NCBI GenBank assembly: GCA_009839725.1
Contig: VXPF01000024.1
Span: 1-37,239 of the forward strand
Source of the DNA: Dehalococcoidia bacterium
GTDB taxonomy: Bacteria > Chloroflexota > Dehalococcoidia > Tepidiformales > Tepidiformaceae
Reading direction: 5' to 3'
DNA: 37,239 nt
Shown here: in pieces, positions 24,460 through 33,938 of the stretch
Position numbering within the stretch: position 1 is the stretch's first letter
Layout: each line of letters opens with the position of its first letter
The notes under the pieces: generated by a model
The model's input: only the letters and a program-made list of their open reading frames with translations
Databases searched by the model: none
What the model was told of the DNA's origin: nothing
Translations under genes and position numbers: made by a program

Positions 24460-25380
24460 CTACCCCGTGTGGACGGCGGGCAGCACTTCCTCGATCAGCC
24501 GCTGCGTCTGCGCGTAGGCGTCCTCGTCCGAGTCGGCCAGCGGCCGCAGGACGAACTTGCTGATCCCGCACGCGACGTACTCCCGTGCCCGCGCCACGAT
24601 CTCGTTCGCACCGCCCACGGCGAAGAGCGCCTCGGGGTCGAGTGCGGCGAAGCGGCTGTACGCCTTCGCCGTGCGCGCGATCGGCCCGTCGTCCCAGCTC
24701 CCGAAGCGGAACGGGAAGCCGGCCCCGTAGTGGTCCTCGTCGATCGACCGCCCTGCCTCCGCGACCGCGGCCTTGATCTTCGTCACCACCGGCCCCACCT
24801 GCGCCGGCGTCTGGATGCCCGCCAGCCAGCCCGTCCCCCGCAGCGCCGTCCGCCGGATGGCCGCGTCGCTGCTTCCCCCGATCCACAGGGGCAGCGGCTG
24901 TTGCACCGGCCGCGGTCTGATCGATGCCGCCTCGTACTGGAAATGCTCCCCCTCGAACGTAACCTCGTCCTCCTCCCACAGCCGCACCATCAGGTCGATG
25001 ATCTCGTCCGCGATGGCCCCCCGGCCCCGCGGCTCCCGCCCCGTCGCCCGCCACTCGGGCGCGTTCAGGGCGCCCACCCCGAAGGCTGGCAGCAGCCGCC
25101 CGTCGCTCAGGTAGTCGATGGTCGCGCACTCATTCGCGAGCACCAGGGGGTCGCGCAACGGCAGCAGCACGACGTTCATCCCGAACTTGATGCGCTTCGT
25201 CGCCCCGGCGACGGCTGCCATCGCCGTCATCGGTTCGAGCGCCGCTTGCGGTCCCGCGAGCCGCTCGCTGAACCAGATCGAGTCGACCTCGCTCTCCTCG
25301 CACAGGTCCAGCCAGCGGAAGAACGATGCCGGCGTCGTCTCCGGCAGCAGCGCCGCCCCCAGCCCGATCCGTACGCTCAT
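24460..25380 (-). CDS. LLM-class F420-dependent oxidoreductase
   Basis: This 306-residue luciferase-like TIM-barrel protein contains RIGLGAALLPE, RIKFGMNVVLLPLRDPLVLANECATIDYLSDGR (abbreviated as RIKFGMNVVLLPLRDP and IDYLSDGR) and LPLWIGGSSDAAIRRTALRG. The WIGG motif is typical for the F420 subgroup. Substrate unknown. The ATG follows GGAGG, and a TAGGAT box at 25404-25399 suggests a very short leader. The downstream SDR is probably cotranscribed. Confidence 0.9.
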   Translation of the reverse strand: MSVRIGLGAALLPETTPASFFRWLDLCEESEVDSIWFSERLAGPQAALEPMTAMAAVAGATKRIKFGMNVVLLPLRDPLVLANECATIDYLSDGRLLPAFGVGALNAPEWRATGREPRGRGAIADEIIDLMVRLWEEDEVTFEGEHFQYEAASIRPRPVQQPLPLWIGGSSDAAIRRTALRGTGWLAGIQTPAQVGPVVTKIKAAVAEAGRSIDEDHYGAGFPFRFGSWDDGPIARTAKAYSRFAALDPEALFAVGGANEIVARAREYVACGISKFVLRPLADSDEDAYAQTQRLIEEVLPAVHTG

Positions 25381-25398
25381 CGCGATGCCTCCGCCCGA

Positions 25399-25404
25399 AT
25401 CCTA
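25399..25404 (-). promoter_or_regulatory. -10-like box (TAGGAT) with short leader
   Basis: Minus-strand TAGGAT lies 18 bases before the LLM ATG at 25380, leaving a leader of about 11 bases with GGAGG. The same box and spacing occur before the epoxide hydrolase at 10132. Confidence 0.45.
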
Positions 25405-25421
25405 GCCCGTCGCGCGCTTTC

Positions 25422-26216
25422 CTACCGCGAGAAGCGCCGGAAGTAGTCGCGGATGCGAGCGTGCAGCCCCGCCTCCGCCACCAGCAGCCCTCGCACCAGC
25501 GGACTCGGCTGGTTGAACTCGATGGGTTGGCCGAGCACGTCCGTGACCGTCAGCCCTTTCCCCAGGCAGAGCGCGGCCCCCGCCGCCACGTCCCACTCCT
25601 GCCGCGCGTACCAGGTCACCACCACATCGCCCTTCCCCGCCGCCACCAGCGCCAGCCGGTAGGCGACGCTTCCCACCCCTCGAGTAGTGGCCTGCCCGGG
25701 AAGCGGCGGAACCTCCCCCAGCCGGTCCTCCCCCCGGCTCACAAGCGCGAGGTAGCCCCCCTGCTGCCCGTCACTGTTTCTCGCTTCCGGCGATGGGTCC
25801 GGACAGACGGCCGTGTGCATCTCTTCCCTGGCGGGGTTGTACACGACCCCGAGGACCGGTCGCCCCCGCACCGCCAGCCCCACCGAGATGGCGTACTCGG
25901 GGAGCCCCTGCAGGTACTCGCGCGTTCCGTCGATCGGATCGACGATCCACACCCGCTCCCGGTCGAGCCGGTCCGCCGTGTCCTGGTGTTCCTCGCCCAG
26001 CCAGCCGTCATCGGGAAACGCCCCCGTGAGCGCCTCGTGCAGGATCTCCGATGCGTGGATATCCGCCTCCGTGACGAGCTCGTAGCCCCCCTTCCGGCCG
26101 TAGCGCAACCCCTCCTCCCGCATGCGCACGACCTCTGCGCCCGCACGCTTCGCGGCATCAACCGCTACTTCCAGTTCCCGTTCCAGCACCGCCCCACTGT
26201 GGGGGTCCCGTTCCAT
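25422..26216 (-). CDS. cysQ: Inositol-monophosphatase-family phosphatase, CysQ-like
   Basis: This 264-residue metal-dependent phosphatase probably acts on 3'-phosphoadenosine 5'-phosphate or inositol phosphates. Metal-site motifs are GEEHQD (Glu75, Glu76), WIVDPIDGT (Asp93, Asp96) and EWDVAAG (Asp209). The sequence leans to the CysQ/PAP-phosphatase side because of its GTREY after DPIDGT, but substrate assignment is uncertain. I choose the ATG at 26216; a TTG five codons upstream extends the frame but lacks a ribosome site. It is divergent from the DUF255 gene, 43 bases away. Confidence 0.85.
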   Translation of the reverse strand: MERDPHSGAVLERELEVAVDAAKRAGAEVVRMREEGLRYGRKGGYELVTEADIHASEILHEALTGAFPDDGWLGEEHQDTADRLDRERVWIVDPIDGTREYLQGLPEYAISVGLAVRGRPVLGVVYNPAREEMHTAVCPDPSPEARNSDGQQGGYLALVSRGEDRLGEVPPLPGQATTRGVGSVAYRLALVAAGKGDVVVTWYARQEWDVAAGAALCLGKGLTVTDVLGQPIEFNQPSPLVRGLLVAEAGLHARIRDYFRRFSR

Positions 26217-26245
26217 CGGGGCAATCGCCAAAGGCAGCGCCCACG

Positions 26246-26251
26246 TACACT
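26246..26251 (+). promoter_or_regulatory. -10-like box (TACACT), predicted leaderless promoter of the DUF255 gene
   Basis: TACACT is followed by eight bases and the ATG at 26260, without a Shine-Dalgarno. Expected transcription starts at or just before the start codon. Confidence 0.5.
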
Positions 26252-26259
26252 ACGTTGCG

Positions 26260-28349
<2,090 letters not shown>

Positions 28350-28353
<4 letters not shown>

Positions 28354-29198
28354 CCGCCCCCTCCCCCGTCCTCGAAGTCACCGACGAGACCTTCGCCGAG
28401 GCCGTCGTCGAGGAATCGAAGAACCGCCCCGTTGTCGTTGACTTCTGGGCCGACTGGTGCGGCCCCTGCCGCGTGCTCAGCCCCATCATCGAGAGGGTCG
28501 CCGCCGAGTTCGGCGAGGACGTCCTCCTCGCCAAGCTGGACACCGACCGCAACCCCCACACCGCCGCCTCCCACCGCATCCAGGCCATCCCCTCCGTCAA
28601 GGCGTTCGTCGATGGCGAGGTCGCGAGCGAGTTCGCGGGCGCTCTCCCCGAAGAGCACGTCCGCGCCTTCTTCGCCCGGCTCGTCACCTCGCCCGCCGAA
28701 GCCGCAGCCGCCGAGGCCGAGGACCTCGCCGCCTCCGGCGACCTCGCCGGCGCCGAGGCCCGCTACCGCGAGATGCTGGAAGAGGACGACGAGAACGCCG
28801 ACGCCCTCACCGGTCTCGCCGTCATCCTCCTCGAACGGGGCGACCGCGAGGAGGCCGAGGAGCTGATCACGCGCGCGGGCAACGACCGCCGCGCCAAGGC
28901 CCTTCGACACCACATCTTCCTCGAGGAGTTCGCCGCGAAGCACGACGCCGCCGAGCTCGAGCAGGAGGCCCGGCTCGAACCCGACGATCCCCGCGCCCGC
29001 TATCGCTGGGGCGTGATGCTGGCCGCCGTTGGGCGCTACGAGGAGGCCCTCGACGAGCTGCTCGAGTCGGTCCGCCTCGACCGAAGCTTTGCCGACGACG
29101 CTGCGCGCAAGGCCGTGCTCGCCGTGTTCGACATCCTCGGCCTCGAGAGCAGCCTTGTGCGCGATTACCAGCGCCGCCTCACCCAGCTCCTGTTCTAG
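28350..29198 (+). CDS. cnoX: CnoX/YbbN-like thioredoxin-TPR protein
   Basis: This 282-residue protein has an N-terminal thioredoxin domain (about 1-110) with an intact active site [10 protein letters not shown] (Cys37, Cys40), then helical TPR-like repeats (about 120-280). The layout matches CnoX, a redox-controlled holdase that hands clients to GroEL or DnaK. E. coli CnoX lacks the WCGPC pair, so this member can probably also act as an oxidoreductase, as reported for some relatives. It starts with ATG in a four-base ATGA overlap with the DUF255 gene. Confidence 0.9.
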
Positions 29199-29238
29199 CC
29201 CCCAGCCTCCCCCTGCGGGTTCCGATGTTCCTTTGGGC

Positions 29239-29267
29239 TTGACGCCTCTCGCCCCGAGGCGTCATAA
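29239..29267 (+). promoter_or_regulatory. Candidate promoter with inverted-repeat operator upstream of the DAHP-synthase-like gene
   Basis: TTGACG (29239-29244) is followed after 17 bases by a weak -10, TCATAA (29262-29267). A perfect 8-base inverted repeat, GACGCCTC-TCGCCCC-GAGGCGTC, occupies 29241-29263 and thus fills the space between the two elements. It could be an operator. As a hairpin it might also end transcription of the cnoX-like gene, but no T-run follows. Confidence 0.45.
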
Positions 29268-29312
29268 GCACTGGTCTATTGACCGCGCGCGTAGGAAGAT
29301 GAGCCTTCGAAA

Positions 29313-30422
29313 GTGACGGAGAACCCCGAAATTATGATCATTCACATGGTCGAAGGCGCGACCGACGAGCAGACAGAGCGCGTCATCGATCGCATCGTCA
29401 GCGACTACGGGCTCCAGTGCCAGACCATGGTCGGCGCGGGAAGCATCGTCATCGGTGTCAAGGGGATGGCCGGAATCATCGATGAGGGCCGCGTCACCGA
29501 GCTGCCGGGCGTCGACCGCGTCATCCGCATTACCGAGAAGTACAAGGACGCCAGCCGCAACTTCCACCACGAAGACACCATCGTCGACGTCAACGGGACC
29601 CTGGTTGGCGGCGGCAGCCTCACCATCTTCGGCGGCCCCTGCGCGATCGAGACGGAGGAGCAGGCGGTCGAGTCCGCCGTCATGTCCCGCGACGCGGGAG
29701 TCGACATCCTCCGCGCTTTCGTCGACAAGTCCCGCACGAGCCCCTACGACTACCGCGGCCTCGAGATCGCTCGCGGCCTCGATATCGTGAAGGCGATGAA
29801 GGCCGCCACGGGCCTCCCCGTCGTCTGCGAGCTCATCGACCTGCGCCACCTGGAGGCGTTCCTCGAGGCCGGCATCGATGTCATCCAGATCGGCGCCCGC
29901 AGCGCCCAGTACTCCCCCCTGCTGGAGGAGCTCTCGCGCATCCGCACCCCGGTCGTGCTCAAGCACGGTTTCGGCAACGACCTCAACGAGTGGCTCTGCG
30001 CCGCCGCCTACATCATGTCCGGCCTTGATCGCGCCGGGAACCACACCGGCGCCGGCAACCCGAACGTCATCCTCTGCTACCGCGGCATCAGGTCGTTCGA
30101 ATCCGAGACCCGCTTCGCCGCGGACATCTCCATGATTCCGCTCGTGCGCAGCAAGTCGCATCTGCCCCTCATCGCCGATCCCTCCCACAGCTCCGGCGAC
30201 CGTTCGCTCGTCGAGCGGGTGTCCTACGGCTTCGTGGCGGCCGGCGCGAACGGCCTTGAGTTCGACATCCACTGCAACCCCGAGGAGGCGCTCTGCGACG
30301 GTCGGCAGGCTGTGCGCGAAGAGGCGGGTCGCATCGTGACCCACGCCCGCCAGATCCACGCCCTCCTTGCCGGGAACGGTGTCGACAGCGGTGTCGCAGC
30401 CGCGGCTGCCGTCTCGAAGTAG
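29313..30422 (+). CDS. aroF: Divergent DAHP synthase-family protein (AroF, Thermotoga type)
   Basis: This 369-residue protein aligns by eye with the Thermotoga-type 3-deoxy-7-phosphoheptulonate synthase. It has an N-terminal ferredoxin-like regulatory domain, then GGPCAIE with Cys110, DKSRTSPYDYRG with Lys139, IQIGARSAQ, VLKHGF, CYRGIRSFES, DPSHSSG with His292 and FDIHCNPEEALCDG with Asp329. Several active-site positions differ from the consensus: KRG is KHG (His218), CERG is CYRG (Tyr256) and the metal-site Glu of VEVH is Asp318. A loop of roughly eight residues is inserted near 240-249. The usual reaction is erythrose-4-phosphate plus PEP, but altered specificity is possible. GTG 29313 is used; ATG 29334 matches the family start better. 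Confidence 0.8.
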   Translation: MTENPEIMIIHMVEGATDEQTERVIDRIVSDYGLQCQTMVGAGSIVIGVKGMAGIIDEGRVTELPGVDRVIRITEKYKDASRNFHHEDTIVDVNGTLVGGGSLTIFGGPCAIETEEQAVESAVMSRDAGVDILRAFVDKSRTSPYDYRGLEIARGLDIVKAMKAATGLPVVCELIDLRHLEAFLEAGIDVIQIGARSAQYSPLLEELSRIRTPVVLKHGFGNDLNEWLCAAAYIMSGLDRAGNHTGAGNPNVILCYRGIRSFESETRFAADISMIPLVRSKSHLPLIADPSHSSGDRSLVERVSYGFVAAGANGLEFDIHCNPEEALCDGRQAVREEAGRIVTHARQIHALLAGNGVDSGVAAAAAVSK

Positions 30423-30440
30423 CGGAACGGGCGATCCCCG

Positions 30441-31028
30441 ATGCTCCTGAAGCGCGCGACGCTTGAGGGCATCGCCGAGGGCCGCATCACCCTCGCCTTC
30501 CGCCGCTGGAAGCGCCCGACCGTTCGTGCCGGTGGCGAACTGCGCACCTCCATCGGCGTGCTCGGCATCGACGCCGTGGATCGCATCACCGAACGCGACA
30601 TAACTGACACAGCTGCCCGCGCTGCTGGTTACCCCGACGGAGACGCCCTCCTCTCCGAGCTGAACCGCCGCCCCGAGGGCGTCCTCTATCGCGTCGCCCT
30701 CCACCTCGCCGGCGACGACCCCCGCGCGGCCCTGCGCGAGCAGGACGCCCTCGATGACGAGGCCGTTGCCGCCATCGCCGCTCGCCTCGACCGCTTCGAT
30801 CGATCGAGCCGCCGTGGCCCCTGGACCGAGGCCGTGCTCCGCCTGATCGCGGACTCTCCCGGCACGCGCGCCCCCGACCTCGCCGCCTCCCTCGGCCGCG
30901 AGACGCAGCCCTTCAAGCGCGATGTCCGCAAGCTCAAGGAGCTGGGCCTCACCGAGAGCCTCGAGATAGGCTACCGGCTCTCGCCCCGCGGACGCGCCTG
31001 GCTCGCCGCACGCGACAGCGAGGGCTAG
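30441..31028 (+). CDS. ASCH-like (PUA-fold) domain with C-terminal winged-helix domain
   Basis: This 195-residue protein begins MLLKRATLEGIAEGRITLAFRRWKRP, shortened here to LLKRATLEGIAEGRITLAFR. This resembles ASCH domains, a PUA-related RNA-binding or nuclease fold. The C-terminal region (about 128-190) reads as a winged helix: APDLAASLGRETQPFKRDVR with KLKELGLTESLEIGYRLSPRG as the wing. The order suggests RNA or DNA recognition. I have no function for it. It follows the DAHP-synthase-like gene by 18 bases and is probably cotranscribed. Confidence 0.65.
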   Translation: MLLKRATLEGIAEGRITLAFRRWKRPTVRAGGELRTSIGVLGIDAVDRITERDITDTAARAAGYPDGDALLSELNRRPEGVLYRVALHLAGDDPRAALREQDALDDEAVAAIAARLDRFDRSSRRGPWTEAVLRLIADSPGTRAPDLAASLGRETQPFKRDVRKLKELGLTESLEIGYRLSPRGRAWLAARDSEG

Positions 31029-31031
31029 CGG

Positions 31032-31406
31032 CTACTCTCCCTCCATCGAGAGGTCGCGCTCGACCTCCCCCCGCGCCAGCTCCCCCAGCCGCTCCGGCAA
31101 CTCCCGCGCCCCAAACCGCCACGCCACCGCTTCCTCGAAAACCTCCGCCGTCTCGTTCGGCACGCCCCCCTCGCTCGCGAGGATCCACGCGCCTGCCAGC
31201 AGCCGCAGGTGGTACGCCGCCGCCCCCCGGTACAGCTTCGAGTCCGTCGCCTCCGCCTCCGCTGGCAGCTCCCCGGTAACGCGCTCCGCCAGCGCCTCCG
31301 CCGGCCCCGCCACCAGCGGGTCCGCGTCTACCGTCCGCCCGAAGGAGGTCATCAGCTTTCCGTAGTTCTCCTCGGTAATCAGCGGCCGCCGCCGGAAGAG
31401 TCGCAT
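31032..31406 (-). CDS. Uncharacterised small protein
   Basis: This 124-residue protein begins MRLFRRRPLITEENYGKLM and is mostly helical by appearance, with an acidic C-terminus (LARGEVERDLSMEGE). I do not recognise the family. No membrane segment, cysteine pair or catalytic motif is visible. The ATG at 31406 is supported by a minus-strand TATGAT box exactly six bases upstream and no Shine-Dalgarno. It converges with the ASCH-like gene (3-base gap) and diverges from mobA across only 40 bases. Confidence 0.7.
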   Translation of the reverse strand: MRLFRRRPLITEENYGKLMTSFGRTVDADPLVAGPAEALAERVTGELPAEAEATDSKLYRGAAAYHLRLLAGAWILASEGGVPNETAEVFEEAVAWRFGARELPERLGELARGEVERDLSMEGE

Positions 31407-31446
31407 CGCGCCATCATAGCGAGCCCCGCTCGCGTACCCTGAGCGC
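31407..31446. promoter_or_regulatory. Compact back-to-back leaderless promoter pair
   Basis: In only 40 bases between two divergent ATGs, a minus-strand TATGAT (31418-31413) and a plus-strand TACCCT (31435-31440) each end exactly six bases before their start codon. Neither gene has a Shine-Dalgarno. The two -10 boxes are 16 bases apart, so polymerases probably cannot occupy both at once. Confidence 0.6.
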
Positions 31447-32127
31447 ATGCCCGAAGGCGTCACCGGCATCATCGTGGCGGGCGGCCTGAGTCGGCGCTTC
31501 GGCTCCGACAAGGCCTCCGCCAGCCTGCGCGGGCGCCCCCTCCTCCAGTGGGTGCGGGACGCCCTCGCCCCGGTCGTCGACGAGATGGTGGTCGTCACCG
31601 CCGCCGGCCAGACGCTGCCCCCCATGCACCCCGCCATGCCCGTCATCGTGGTCGAGGACCGCGAACCCGAGCGCGGGCCCCTCGCCGGTCTCGTGGCCGG
31701 CTTCACCGCGGCGGCCTCACCCGTCTGCTTCGCGGCTTCCTGCGACGCCCCCCTCCTGCGGACGGCAGTCGTCGAGCGCGTGACTGGCGGCCTCGGGAGC
31801 CACGATGCCATCCTCCCCGAGGTGGGTGGTTTCCAGCAGCCCCTCGCGGCCGCCTATCGCCGCGAGCCGTGCCTGGCGGCCGCCGAGGCCTCCCTCGCGG
31901 CGGGCGGCAACAAGGTCATCGAAGCCTTCGCCGAGCTCGATGTCCTCGCCCTCGCCGAGGACCGGCTGGCGCGAGTCGACCCGGACCTCCGCAGCTTCCG
32001 CAACGCGAACACGCCCGACGAGCTGGCCGCCATCGCCACTCTCCTGGACGCACCTGCGCCTTCAGCCCCAACCCAGCCTCGCCGCAAGCGGAGCCGGCCC
32101 CGCGGCAAGAGCCGCCGCCGCCACTAA
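31447..32127 (+). CDS. mobA: Molybdenum cofactor guanylyltransferase-like protein
   Basis: This 226-residue nucleotidyltransferase has IIVAGGLSRRFGSDKA at the N-terminus and CDAPLL (Asp100) for metal binding, as in MobA, which links GMP to molybdopterin. The order GIIVAGGLSRRFGSDK with FRNANTPDEL near the end fits MobA better than IspD or MocA. A basic tail of about 17 residues (210-226, e.g. RRKRSRPRGKSRRRH) is unusual. The Mo protein at 7566 is of the sulfite-oxidase class, which does not normally need the guanylyl form, so MobA probably serves enzymes outside this window. Confidence 0.85.
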   Translation: MPEGVTGIIVAGGLSRRFGSDKASASLRGRPLLQWVRDALAPVVDEMVVVTAAGQTLPPMHPAMPVIVVEDREPERGPLAGLVAGFTAAASPVCFAASCDAPLLRTAVVERVTGGLGSHDAILPEVGGFQQPLAAAYRREPCLAAAEASLAAGGNKVIEAFAELDVLALAEDRLARVDPDLRSFRNANTPDELAAIATLLDAPAPSAPTQPRRKRSRPRGKSRRRH

Positions 32128-32140
32128 GGAGAGTCCTGCG

Positions 32141-32146
32141 TACAAT
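32141..32146 (+). promoter_or_regulatory. -10-like box (TACAAT) before the LLM gene
   Basis: TACAAT lies in the 67-base gap after mobA, 48 bases before the LLM ATG at 32195. It would give a leader of about 42 bases containing AAAGGACA-type purine-rich sequence. Confidence 0.4.
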
Positions 32147-32194
32147 CGTCGATTGGCGCTCCGCGACGGGGCGAGTCGAAAGGACACAGGACAC

Positions 32195-33271
32195 ATGAAG
32201 GTTGGCAGCGGGTTCGGCGGTGGCTGGCTCACAGACGTGGAAGCAGGCGCGGTGCGCGCCGAAGAACTCGGATTCGACTTCGCGAACGTCGCGGAGACGG
32301 CCCACGACTCGATCCTCTCCTCCACCCTCGCCCTGAAGGCGACCGAGCGCATCGAGATCGCGACTTCGGTGACGATCGCCTTCCCCCGCGCCCCCATGGT
32401 CCTCGCGATGCAGGCCTGGGACCTCCAGCACCTGAGCAAGGGCCGCTTCTCCCTGGGCCTCGGCAGCCAGGTGAAGGGCCACAACCAGCGCCGCTTCAGC
32501 GTGCCCTGGGTGCCGCCCGCCCCCCGCATGAAGGACTACATCCGCACCCTCAAGGCCATCTGGAAGACCTTCCAGACCGGCGAGAAGCCCGACCACGTCT
32601 CCGAGCACTACCAGTTCACGCTCATCAACCCCAACTTCAACCCCGGCCCCATCGAGTACCCAGAGCCCAAGGTCATGCTCGCCTGTGTCGGCGCCGGCAT
32701 GGCCCGCGCCGCCGGCGATGTCGCCGACGGCGTCTACCCCCACGGCTTCATGACCGACAAGTACATGCGCGAGGTCGTCCTCCCCAACATCGCCATCGGC
32801 CTGCGACGCTCCGGCCGCACGTGGGAGGACATCGAGCTCTCCGGCGGCGGCTTCACCGTCTTCGGCGAGAACGAGTCCGAAATCGAGCAAGGTCTCGAGG
32901 CGCTGCGCCAGCCCATCTCCTTCTACGGCTCCACCCGCAGCTACCACGACGTCTTCGAGATCCACGGCTGGAAGGACCTCGGCATGGAGCTCCACTCCCT
33001 CTCGCTCGCGGGCAAGTGGGACGAGATGCGCCGCGTCATCCCCGAGGACGTCCTCCGTGGCTTCGCCCAGACCTCGACCTACGACGACCTTCCGAACTTC
33101 ATCCGCGAGAACCGCGAGTACGCCACCCGCGTCGGCTTCGGCATGCCCGTCAAGACACCCGAGCAGCGTGAGCGCTTCGCCCACATCCTCGGCGAGATCC
33201 AGAAGGTCGAGGTGCCCGGCGTGCCCCGCGGGCTCGAGGATGCCGTCCTCCCGGGCGCAGCCGTCTCCTGA
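32195..33271 (+). CDS. LLM-class F420-dependent oxidoreductase (TIGR03617-like)
   Basis: This 358-residue luciferase-like protein contains ERIEIATSVTIAFPRAPM, LSKGRFSLGLGSQVKGHNQRR and MKDYIRTLKAIWKTFQTGE. The GLGSQVKGH segment is typical of an F420-dependent subgroup best known in mycobacteria and Chloroflexi. It should be a cytoplasmic hydride-transfer enzyme with unknown substrate. The ATG follows a purine-rich stretch. The downstream nuclease gene begins ten bases after its stop, so the two are probably cotranscribed. Confidence 0.9.
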   Translation: MKVGSGFGGGWLTDVEAGAVRAEELGFDFANVAETAHDSILSSTLALKATERIEIATSVTIAFPRAPMVLAMQAWDLQHLSKGRFSLGLGSQVKGHNQRRFSVPWVPPAPRMKDYIRTLKAIWKTFQTGEKPDHVSEHYQFTLINPNFNPGPIEYPEPKVMLACVGAGMARAAGDVADGVYPHGFMTDKYMREVVLPNIAIGLRRSGRTWEDIELSGGGFTVFGENESEIEQGLEALRQPISFYGSTRSYHDVFEIHGWKDLGMELHSLSLAGKWDEMRRVIPEDVLRGFAQTSTYDDLPNFIRENREYATRVGFGMPVKTPEQRERFAHILGEIQKVEVPGVPRGLEDAVLPGAAVS

Positions 33272-33281
33272 GGGGCGCCCG

Positions 33282-33938
33282 GTGGCCGTCCCCCGCGACG
33301 AGCCGTACGTCTGGCTGAGCTGGCTTGCGCCGTGGATGAGCGGCGAGAAGAGCTGCGACTGGGCCGTCTGGTTTCGTTCGAACTGGCAGGACTACGAGAA
33401 GGCGGAGGATGACTCCGACTTCTCCGTCTGGCGCGTTCGCCACACGAAGCTCCTTCGCGAGACCCATCGCGCCCTCAACGGCGAGGGGTACCGGGTCAAG
33501 GTCGAGAACCAGAACCGCTTCAGCGCCCGCCACGAGGACTCGCCCGGCATCGTGATCGGCGGCAAGCCCGACCTCCTCGCCCTTCGCGAGGAGGACAACA
33601 TCGTCCTCGACGTCAAGACCGGCCGGGTGCACGACTGGCACGAGCAGCAGGTGCTCCTCCCAATGGCGCTCCTCCCCGTCTCCAACCTCGATGAGCACCG
33701 CGAGCGCCGCTTCCGCGGTCGCCTCGTCTACGAAGACGGGCTCGTCAAGGAGTTCCACCCCCGCCAGGCCGAGGACATCATGGCGGAGCTCCCCTACTTC
33801 CTCGACATCCTCGCCGGTCCCGAGGAGGAAGCGCGCCGCATCCCCAGCTGGCAGGAGTGCCGCTACTGCCCCATCAGCAAGACGCACTGCCCCGACCGTG
33901 TCGAGTCCGACCCGGGAGACTGGGACGCCGGCGGGTAG
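33282..33938 (+). CDS. Cas4/Dna2-like PD-(D/E)XK nuclease with predicted Fe-S cluster
   Basis: This 218-residue protein has the RecB/Cas4-type nuclease core: His54, Asp97 in GGKPDLLAL, Asp110-Val-Lys112 in VLDVKTG and Gln122/Gln123 in HEQQ. One cysteine near the N-terminus (Cys25) and three near the C-terminus (Cys193, Cys196, Cys203 in CRYCPISKTHC) form the four-ligand pattern that holds 4Fe-4S in Cas4 and AddB. It is likely a DNA exonuclease or end-processing enzyme. No CRISPR repeat or other cas gene is nearby. The GTG at 33282 is the best start, though the frame stays open upstream inside the LLM gene. Confidence 0.85.
   Translation: MAVPRDEPYVWLSWLAPWMSGEKSCDWAVWFRSNWQDYEKAEDDSDFSVWRVRHTKLLRETHRALNGEGYRVKVENQNRFSARHEDSPGIVIGGKPDLLALREEDNIVLDVKTGRVHDWHEQQVLLPMALLPVSNLDEHRERRFRGRLVYEDGLVKEFHPRQAEDIMAELPYFLDILAGPEEEARRIPSWQECRYCPISKTHCPDRVESDPGDWDAGG

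Noticed and set aside
29241-29263. Rho-independent terminator after the cnoX-like gene
   Set aside because: The stem is good, but the following bases (ATAAGCACTGG) contain no T-run, and the repeat lies exactly between promoter elements.
33282-33938. Member of a CRISPR-Cas locus
   Set aside because: No repeats, cas1, cas2 or effector genes occur anywhere in the window.
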